DNA of 9,642 nt from positions 4,261-13,902 of the forward strand of contig DDIP01000072.1 of NCBI GenBank assembly GCA_002338605.1, in the 5' to 3' direction. The notes beneath the pieces were generated by a model. It saw only the letters and a program-made list of their open reading frames with translations, ran no database searches and was not told where the DNA came from. Positions 1-5,199 of the stretch are shown in pieces. Numbering within the stretch: position 1 is the stretch's first letter; each line of letters opens with the position of its first letter. A program made the position numbers and the translations under genes. The DNA is from Proteobacteria bacterium UBA1847. GTDB lineage: Bacteria > Pseudomonadota > Gammaproteobacteria > Steroidobacterales > Woeseiaceae.

Positions 1-444
1 CAGCCACCATTGACCCTTTGATGCGCCGGGTACCCGAATGGTTAGCAAGCCTTAGGCGAAAAGGCCGGCCGCATGGCCGGAGGACCAGGCCCACTGAAAA
101 TTGAAACCGCCCAGGTGTCCGGTCATATCGACGACCTCGCCGATGAAGTACAGGCCGGGGTGCTGTTTGCATTCCATCGTTTTTGAGGACAGTGCATTGG
201 TATCGACACCCCCAAGTGTCACTTCCGCGGTACGGTAGCCTTCAGTAGCTGCGGGCTTGATCGTCCAGGCCTGCAGTTGATTGGCGATTTTTTGCAGTTG
301 CTCGTTACCGAGCTCGCCAATCGGTACGTCCGCAGCGGCCGGCCAGAACATTGCCTGAAGCTCAACGACCAGTGCCTTTGGCAGTTTTTCACCAAGCAAG
401 CCACGAAGCAGTGATCTTGGCCGGTCAACCTTCGCCTGTCGCAA

Positions 445-447
445 TCA
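445..447 (-). other. In-frame TGA inside the flavoprotein gene
   Basis: The coding strand reads GAG-TGA-TTG-CGA here, with family-like protein on both sides in the same frame. TGG (Trp) or CGA (Arg) would each need one transition to become TGA. TGA is a normal stop in this genome, since the LysR gene ends with one at 2987-2989, so a changed genetic code is unlikely. A TTG follows the stop directly, with GGGGAG just upstream. Reinitiation on the C-terminal part is therefore conceivable, although that fragment lacks the FAD-binding glycine motif. Confidence 0.8.
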
Positions 448-561
448 CTCCCCGGCATCGACACCGGGTAACAGGTCGACAACGATGGCGTCCCCGGGAT
501 TCCAGTAGCTCGATACCTGCAACATGGCCGGCCCACTCAACCCCCGATGCGTAAACAACAT

Positions 562-660
562 GTCCTCAACAAAAATTCCGGTGACAGTCACCTTATCTCG
601 ATTTCGAATTGAGGTGACTGCCACCTTATCTTTTCCTGGAGTTGCGGTGACTGCCACCTT
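562..660 (-). repeat. Three tandem 33-bp repeats with palindromic core, in frame within the flavoprotein gene
   Basis: Three units (628-660, 595-627 and 562-594) each begin on the coding strand with a 15-base core AAGGTG(G/A)C(A/T)GTCACC. In the last unit GGTGAC-T-GTCACC is a perfect inverted repeat; the first two have one mismatch. The remainder of each unit is more divergent. The period is exactly 11 codons, giving the peptides KVAVTATPGKD, KVAVTSIRNRD and KVTVTGIFVED, so the reading frame is kept. Homologues as I recall them have a single short strand here before the LFTHRGLSGP motif. The last unit's AAGGTGACTGTCACCGGAAT resembles REP-type palindromes associated with RAYT transposases, but that is from memory and not checked. 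Confidence 0.85.
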
Positions 661-1321
661 AACTTGGGTGCTGACGCCGGACAGGCGGTGGCAGAGATCG
701 TGGGTTGGGCCGGTAAAGGTGAGGGGTACGAGACCAGCGCGGGGTTCCTGGAGCGGGACATTGAACTGGCGAGCCAGCCGATAGCCGAGATCGGAGGCAC
801 CCATTTTTGGAATACTCAGGCCGCCGGTCGCGATGACCAGCGATTCGCAGCTGAATTTGCCATGGTTGCATTCGACCTGAAAGGGCCCTTTTGTTGACAC
901 CGAAATATCGCTGCACTGCGTCAATATTTGGACACCCGCATCGTTGCACTCGCTTAATAGCATCGCAACGATGTCTTTCGATGATTCGTTGCAGAAAAGC
1001 TGCCCGAGCGTCTTCTCGTGCCAGGCGATGCCGTGTTTCTCGACCAGGGCGAGGAAGTCCCATTGCGTATAGCGGCTCAGTGCCGACTTGCAAAAATGCG
1101 GGTTGGTGCTCAGGAAATGCGACGCGTCGGTATGCAGGTTGGTGAAATTGCAACGCCCGCCACCCGACATCAGGATCTTTTTGCCAATGCGGTTTGAGCC
1201 TTCCAGAACGACAACACTGCGGCCGCGCTGGCCGGCGACGCTGGCGCACATCAGCCCGGCGGCTCCACCTCCAATAATCAGGATATCAGCATGATTCATG
1301 CCGCGAGGATAGCAGCGTCGG

Positions 1322-1843
1322 CTATACCCTTACGAGATCAGCGCCGACCTGTTCGCTCAAAAGCTTCATCCGCTCGATCAGCGTCAGTTGCGATTTATCC
1401 TCGGCAAAGATGATCTTCGTGGTTGTATCGCCGCTATTCTGCAGATTGCGGACGAAGCTGTGAAGGTGGTCCGTGTCGATCGCAATGACGTCAATACAGA
1501 GGAGACCATCACCGGCAATGACCGAGACTGTCAATACTTCAGGCCTTAGCAGCAGGTCTCTGCGCAAACCTTCGGCCGTTCGACTAGGGGCACTGACTTC
1601 GACAACCGCACGTACATTGAAACCCAGCGACTCATAGTTGAGGACTTCCGCGTCCTGGTTCAAAACGCCGGTTCTCTTAAGTGAGGCAATGCGACGAGAC
1701 ACGGCCGTGCGTGACAGGTGCACCATTGTGGCCAGTTCGACGGTTGTCAGTCTTGTGTTCGTAGCGAGTGCAGAAAGAATCGCCACATCGTATCGGTCCA
1801 GACAATTATTTCTCTTGTTCGAGCTCACAGTCCCCCCGCGCAT
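1322..1843 (-). CDS. Lrp/AsnC-family transcriptional regulator
   Basis: This is a DNA-binding regulator of the Lrp/AsnC (feast/famine) family, cytoplasmic and usually oligomeric. The opening LDRYDVAILSALATNTRLTT, followed by the helix-turn-helix VELATMVHLSRTAVSRRIASL (roughly residues 31-51) and a linker into FNVRAVVEVSAPS, matches the family. The C-terminal part has the pattern of a RAM effector domain (VLTVSVIAGDGLLCIDVIA, then HSFVRNLQ), with GDG near the usual ligand loop. At 173 residues it is slightly longer than a typical member of about 150-165. A GTG at 1826-1828, five codons inside the ATG, has GGGGGGACT directly before it and may be the real start (168 residues). The flavoprotein gene follows 22 bp downstream on the same strand, suggesting an operon. 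A LysR regulator diverges from it. The effector is not evident. Confidence 0.9.
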   Translation of the reverse strand: MRGGTVSSNKRNNCLDRYDVAILSALATNTRLTTVELATMVHLSRTAVSRRIASLKRTGVLNQDAEVLNYESLGFNVRAVVEVSAPSRTAEGLRRDLLLRPEVLTVSVIAGDGLLCIDVIAIDTDHLHSFVRNLQNSGDTTTKIIFAEDKSQLTLIERMKLLSEQVGADLVRV

Positions 1844-2080
1844 TCACGCTCTGTAGAGCATGTGACCACGGAGTGTTTCGCATGGTTCATTTTTTTGCTC
1901 ATTCTTTTACATACAGATGAAACTTTTGATCGACGCAAATTATCCGCACGTTGTGCTCGCAAAAAGTTTATCTAACGCACGTTAAGTCACAACCATTTTC
2001 TGTTTTCATGCGTCCTAGTATTTAGACCGGATTTTCAATCACGCGCTTAGGCTTGGCGTACATGACCAGAGGTTATAAAG
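1844..2080. promoter_or_regulatory. Divergent control region between Lrp-type and LysR-type regulators
   Basis: This 237-bp AT-rich gap must hold both divergent promoters. Three inverted repeats are visible: GCTCT-GT-AGAGC at 1848-1859 just before the Lrp start, GCAC-GTT-GTGC at 1946-1956, and TAACG-CA-CGTTA at 1973-1984. The last is a perfect 12-base dyad with a spacing similar to LysR sites (T-N10-A rather than the classic T-N11-A). A weak minus-strand promoter can be read as TTGCGT, 17 bases, then TGTATG, around 1905-1940. No convincing plus-strand -35/-10 pair was found. Autoregulation by either protein is an inference from the layout. Confidence 0.45.
2068..2072 (+). promoter_or_regulatory. 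Ribosome binding site of the LysR-type gene
   Basis: AGAGG stands 8 bases before the ATG at 2081. This supports that start over later in-frame codons. Confidence 0.6.
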
Positions 2081-2989
2081 ATGCAGGGTGAATTGAGACA
2101 AGTTGCCGACCTGGCATTGTTTGCAAAAATCGTTCAGACCGGTGGAATTTCGCGATGTGCCGCAGATCTGGGAATGGAACGCACGACCGTCAGTCGCCGA
2201 CTCGGTGCACTGGAGAAGACGCTGGGCGTAAAGCTGCTCGATCGCTCGCCGAAGCATATCTCGGTGACGGACGCCGGCCGGCGTTGCCTGGAGCAATGCG
2301 AACAACTGCTGGAGTCAGCCCTCAACGCCCAATCGCTGGCGACCATCGGATCAACCATCGCGAATTCGGCACCGCTCGTCGTAGGGGCGCCGCCCGATAT
2401 CATCGATCGCTACCTCGAGCCGTTGTTGACCGCCTTCGAAGCGAAAAACAAGGGGCTAACAATCGAACGTCGACCGGTGACTATCTGGACCGAGGAGGCG
2501 ATCGAAACGGTCGACCTTGGACTGACACTGGCGCCGCTCAAAGTAGCGGGCGGCTGGACCAATACGATCGCCTATGTCCGACAGTCGATTTACGCCAGCG
2601 CGGACTACGTTGCCAATCACCGGCCCATTGCCACGCCCTTTGACCTGGAGGCCCACGACTGCATTGTCGAAACCAGCGACAACGAACGTCACTCCTGGCG
2701 TTTCGAGCAGGATGGGAAGGTGACCACTGTCACCGTGAAAGCAAAACATACTGTCTCAAGCTTGCTCGAGGCGCGAGAGGCTACGCTGGCGGGTCTCGGA
2801 ATCTGCCGTCTGCCGCATTATCTCTGTGACTCGCATTTGCAGGCTGGTCGCCTTGTGGACCTGATGCCCGCATTGGAGTCGACGGGTCGGGATGTCATCG
2901 TCATCAGTCCGCGCCAGCGACAACGCAAGACCGGTACTGCAGCGCTTCGTATGCACCTCGAATCGGCGTTCAGCAAGAAAGTCATTTGA
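2081..2989 (+). CDS. LysR-family transcriptional regulator
   Basis: This is a 302-residue LysR-type regulator, the usual length for the family. The N-terminal winged helix-turn-helix spans about residues 8-66: LALFAKIVQTGGISRCAADL, then the recognition helix ERTTVSRRLGALEKTLGVKL and the LLDRS wing that corresponds to the family's LF-R motif. ISVTDAG follows, with the linker helix after it. From about residue 96 (PLVVGAPPDIIDRYLEPLL) to residue 290 it has the two-lobed periplasmic-binding-protein-like effector domain. VSSLLEAREATLAGLGICRL matches the hinge region where many members carry the A-L-G-GI-LP pattern. It looks closest to the CrgA/LTTR-2 subgroup. The gene diverges from the Lrp-type gene and stands alone, because the next plus-strand gene is 147 bp away. 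Targets and ligand are unknown; LysR proteins often control the divergent neighbour. Confidence 0.93.
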   Translation: MQGELRQVADLALFAKIVQTGGISRCAADLGMERTTVSRRLGALEKTLGVKLLDRSPKHISVTDAGRRCLEQCEQLLESALNAQSLATIGSTIANSAPLVVGAPPDIIDRYLEPLLTAFEAKNKGLTIERRPVTIWTEEAIETVDLGLTLAPLKVAGGWTNTIAYVRQSIYASADYVANHRPIATPFDLEAHDCIVETSDNERHSWRFEQDGKVTTVTVKAKHTVSSLLEAREATLAGLGICRLPHYLCDSHLQAGRLVDLMPALESTGRDVIVISPRQRQRKTGTAALRMHLESAFSKKVI

Positions 2990-3079
2990 CTCGACAGGCA
3001 GCATCGATCGTATTACGCCAGCCGTCGGAGACCTACGTGGCGGTTTTACTGCGATAAAAAATGAATGATGCAAATACGC

Positions 3080-3104
3080 AACCTAATGCGCACAGAACTA
3101 GGTT
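3080..3104. promoter_or_regulatory. Inverted repeat upstream of the lipoprotein pair
   Basis: AACCTA at 3080-3085 and TAGGTT at 3099-3104 form a perfect 6-base dyad with a 13-base centre, about 33 bases before the first lipoprotein gene. It could be an operator or a weak hairpin. It has no T-tract, so it is unlikely to end the LysR transcript. At this length chance occurrence is possible. Confidence 0.25.
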
Positions 3105-3136
3105 CACCACAGCGATTGCCAAATAGGGGGTAAGCT

Positions 3137-3376
3137 ATGAAAACACCGAAGATTGTTATTCTGGGTCTTCTCGTGAGCGCCTGTACGACAAATCCTCACA
3201 CGGTTCCAACCGTCGCATCAGAGCAGGATGTCGTTTGCACGATGGAAAAGCCAACGGGCTCCAACCGACCCGTAAAAGTCTGTCGACCGGCGGCCGGAGC
3301 GCTCGACCGTGAGGAAACAGAACGGGATATGCGTGTTCTTCAGCGACAAACAGAAATTCTTAGTAAACCGAATTAG
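3137..3376 (+). CDS. Small predicted lipoprotein, 79 residues
   Basis: I do not recognise a named family. The start MKTPKIVILGLLVSACTTNP is a classic lipoprotein signal: a Lys-containing n-region, a short hydrophobic core and the lipobox VSAC with Cys16 as the lipidated residue. Residue +2 is Thr, so outer-membrane sorting is the default expectation. The mature part is about 64 residues, has two more cysteines (in VVCTMEKP and VKVCRPA), and ends in a charged, probably helical segment (LDREETERDMRVLQRQTEIL). The ATG at 3137 has AGGGGG about 8 bases upstream. The start of the next lipoprotein gene lies 31 bp downstream, so the two genes probably share a transcript. The two remaining cysteines could form a disulfide in the periplasm. 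Confidence 0.75.
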   Translation: MKTPKIVILGLLVSACTTNPHTVPTVASEQDVVCTMEKPTGSNRPVKVCRPAAGALDREETERDMRVLQRQTEILSKPN

Positions 3377-3407
3377 AGATTGCTGGAAAATCCAGGCCGA
3401 CGTTCCT

Positions 3408-4610
3408 ATGCGTATTGGGTTCGGCGCAACGCGTACCGCCATCGCTGCGCGAAAACACTTCGTATCATTGTTCCTGGTTCTTGCGAGTACCTCGATAACG
3501 GCTTGCGCATCCGCGGTCGTTACCGCTCCGGATGCAAGCAATGAGCTGTTATCCGGTCACTTGTTGATTGGTGAAAACGTCGACGTTTCGGATATCAGCA
3601 CGGACGACATCATGGCGGTGAATGATGAAATGCGTGTCTATGTTTCATCAAAGGTAGGCGGCGATCCACAGGCACGATCACGTTTGAGAAAGCTCATTGG
3701 CGGAATGATCGAGGACGGGCTATTAAACCTGGAATATGATGAAAATCGTACGTATACGGCGATCGAAACCTTTCAGAATCGCCGCGGAAACTGTCTCTCG
3801 TTTTCTATCCTGTTTACGGCCCTTGCCCGTGAGGCAGACTTGGATGTGACCTTCCAGATGGTGGATATACCGCCGAGTTTTAGCGCGAACGATGAAACGA
3901 TCTTGCTCAATAACCATATCAATGTGCTGGTCAAGGGCGTGAGAAGTGACGTCAATTTCATGCAATCGTATGTCGTGGACTTTAATGCTGCGGAGTACAA
4001 CGGCAACTACGACACCAGGAAAGTCAAAGATACCTATGCCATGGCCCTGTACTTCAGCAACGTGGCCGTGGAAGCGATGCAGGCGGGGAATACAAGAAAG
4101 GCGTTTCGGTACCTCAAGAAAGGGATCGAAACGGATCATAAGATCGCTGGAATCTGGGTAAACCTTGGCGTTTTATATTCGCGATACGGGCATTACGTGA
4201 TGGCCGAACAAGCCTACAAGATGGCGCTGACTGTGCAACCGTCCAACAAATCGGCGCTCGTAAATCTGGCGGGCGTTCTGCAAACGCTTGGCCGTGTCGA
4301 GAAATCCAATGACTACCTCAAGAAAGTGACGTATTACAGGGATCACAACCCGTATTACCAATACTTTCAGGCACAGGCCGCCTACCAGAGTAATGGCCTT
4401 GATGATGCGCTTGCCTACCTCGGTAAAGCAATTCGTCTGAAAAAGGATGAACATCAGTTCTATTTTCTGCGCGGACTGGTTCACCAGCGAAGGCAGGAAT
4501 ACCAGCTCGCTGCGCGGGACTTCGAAAAAGCCCGAGATACCGCCCAAAAGGCGCAGCTGATTTCCGGCTACACGCGCAAGCTGGAAGCCGTGGAATCCAG
4601 GTTGCACTAG
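3408..4610 (+). CDS. Lipoprotein with transglutaminase-like domain and five TPRs
   Basis: This is a 400-residue predicted lipoprotein. The start at 3408 is chosen because it gives a signal peptide ending in the lipobox ITAC (Cys33). An upstream in-frame ATG at 3309 would overlap the previous gene by 68 bp and bury the signal. Residues about 110-195 form a transglutaminase-like core: Cys129 in RRGNCLSFSILFTALA, His170 in NNHINVLV and Asp191 in YVVDFN supply the Cys-His-Asp triad. Five tetratricopeptide repeats follow at about 213-245, 247-279, 281-313, 315-347 and 348-380; repeat two, IWVNLGVLYSRYGHYVMAEQ, is the clearest. An intact triad suggests a protease, amidase or transferase activity, but the substrate is unknown. 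The TPRs suggest binding of a protein partner in the periplasm or at the outer membrane. The stop shares its CTAG with the stop of the opposing gene. Confidence 0.87.
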   Translation: MRIGFGATRTAIAARKHFVSLFLVLASTSITACASAVVTAPDASNELLSGHLLIGENVDVSDISTDDIMAVNDEMRVYVSSKVGGDPQARSRLRKLIGGMIEDGLLNLEYDENRTYTAIETFQNRRGNCLSFSILFTALAREADLDVTFQMVDIPPSFSANDETILLNNHINVLVKGVRSDVNFMQSYVVDFNAAEYNGNYDTRKVKDTYAMALYFSNVAVEAMQAGNTRKAFRYLKKGIETDHKIAGIWVNLGVLYSRYGHYVMAEQAYKMALTVQPSNKSALVNLAGVLQTLGRVEKSNDYLKKVTYYRDHNPYYQYFQAQAAYQSNGLDDALAYLGKAIRLKKDEHQFYFLRGLVHQRRQEYQLAARDFEKARDTAQKAQLISGYTRKLEAVESRLH

Positions 4611-5107
4611 TTCGCGCGTTTTACCCGTATGCTGCGGCTGCCGGATTTCTTTTCCATGAGAAAAGATCCGAGACTGGCCTCACGTATGACAACGGTTTCG
4701 CCGCTTTTGAGAGGCATCGACTGGTTGTCAAGCTGTCGCCAGGTCTGTCCGTTATCGAGAACGACAGTGAGTTTCCGGAGTGCTGATTTCCGAACGTCGA
4801 CAACGTCGGCTTCGATTTGCACAATCGGGTCAATTGCCAGAGACGTTTCCACGATTCTCTTGGCTTCTGCATCATTCTTGCCGAACAGGGATTGTGCATC
4901 CGGAACCTTGTCGATGTCATTCGCTTCGATGTGCGGTATCGGATCCGGTCGTTTCGCCGAGTCCTCTGGTATTTGCAAGTCCACGAGGTTGTCGTAACAA
5001 GCCACGCGCGTTGCGACATCCTGGATCCGGCGGCATTCAAGCCAGGCATTGTCAATCGCCATCGCAGGCTGCATCAATATCAGCAATGTCAGTGGAAGTC
5101 TTTTCAT
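4607..5107 (-). CDS. Exported 166-residue protein of unknown function
   Basis: The first 17 residues (MKRLPLTLLILMQPAMA) look like a Sec signal peptide cut after AMA, so a periplasmic protein is likely. Just after it, AWLECRRIQDVATRVACYDN has a Trp plus two cysteines 12 apart. This W-x-x-C...R-x-A-C-[YF]-D signature is found near the N-terminus of several small exported proteins, including the type VI accessory protein VasI; here it is only a local resemblance. The C-terminal part (about 112-166), with VVLDNGQTWRQLDNQSMPLK, then GETVVIREASLGSFLM and RSIRVKRAN, looks like a small beta domain seen in many hypothetical proteobacterial proteins. The middle (about 42-75) is probably disordered. 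The ATG has no good ribosome site, and a strong terminator lies just upstream, so its promoter must be in a very short stretch or expression depends on read-through from the receptor gene. Confidence 0.75.
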   Translation of the reverse strand: MKRLPLTLLILMQPAMAIDNAWLECRRIQDVATRVACYDNLVDLQIPEDSAKRPDPIPHIEANDIDKVPDAQSLFGKNDAEAKRIVETSLAIDPIVQIEADVVDVRKSALRKLTVVLDNGQTWRQLDNQSMPLKSGETVVIREASLGSFLMEKKSGSRSIRVKRAN

Positions 5108-5140
5108 CGGATTTACTTGTGTGCAGTACTGGTTAGAGTA

Positions 5141-5178
5141 AAAAAACCTCCAGGGTTTCCCCTGGAGGTCTCTTTTTT
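5141..5178. terminator. Bidirectional intrinsic terminator after the receptor gene
   Basis: ACCTCCAGGG (5146-5155), loop TTTC, then CCCTGGAGGT (5160-5169) form a perfect 10-bp stem. An A-tract (5140-5146) lies on the left and a T-tract (5173-5178) on the right. Read on the minus strand it is a textbook terminator 31 bases after the TonB-dependent receptor's stop. It can also work on the plus strand. It separates the receptor from the 166-residue exported-protein gene. Confidence 0.93.
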
Positions 5179-5199
5179 CTCACTGGAAGGCAGGCTTGC

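Larger units (their letters stand above)
52..1299 (-). pseudogene. HI0933/YhiN-family FAD flavoprotein, split by an in-frame stop
   Basis: This is a flavoprotein of the HI0933/YhiN (BaiN-like) NAD(P)/FAD-dependent oxidoreductase family. Its physiological substrate is generally unknown, although BaiN relatives are linked to bile-acid chemistry. The N-terminal part (residues 1-284) has the dinucleotide-binding GGGAAG at residues 10-15, an acidic residue ending the second strand (E33), the family segment SGGGRCNFTN near residue 50, and LFTHRGLSGPA near residue 250. A TGA at 445-447 follows. The same frame then continues for 130 residues to a TAA at 52-54 and contains the family's C-terminal motif GEVVDMTGHLGGFNFQWAWS. 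The two parts together make about 415 residues, which is normal for the family, so only the stop breaks the gene. Residues 214-246 are an unusual threefold 11-residue repeat. The ATG at 1297-1299 puts the FAD motif at the expected place but has a poor ribosome site. The gene lies 22 bp after the Lrp-type regulator on the same strand. The family is clear; whether the gene is dead, read through, or affected by a sequence error is open. Confidence 0.85.

Noticed and set aside
445..447. Changed genetic code or selenocysteine at the TGA
   Set aside because: The LysR gene in the same window ends at TGA. No selenocysteine-type structure was recognised after the codon, and the position is not a known redox site of this family.
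562..660. CRISPR array
   Set aside because: The 33-bp period has a 15-base core and only three units, lies in frame within a gene, and has no cas genes nearby.
659..1249. 196-codon minus-strand open frame in another register
   Set aside because: It is Arg/Pro-rich and overlaps the flavoprotein frame, which has clear FAD motifs.
3309..3407. N-terminal extension of the TPR lipoprotein from ATG 3309
   Set aside because: It would overlap the upstream lipoprotein gene by 68 bp and place 33 extra residues before a normal lipoprotein signal.
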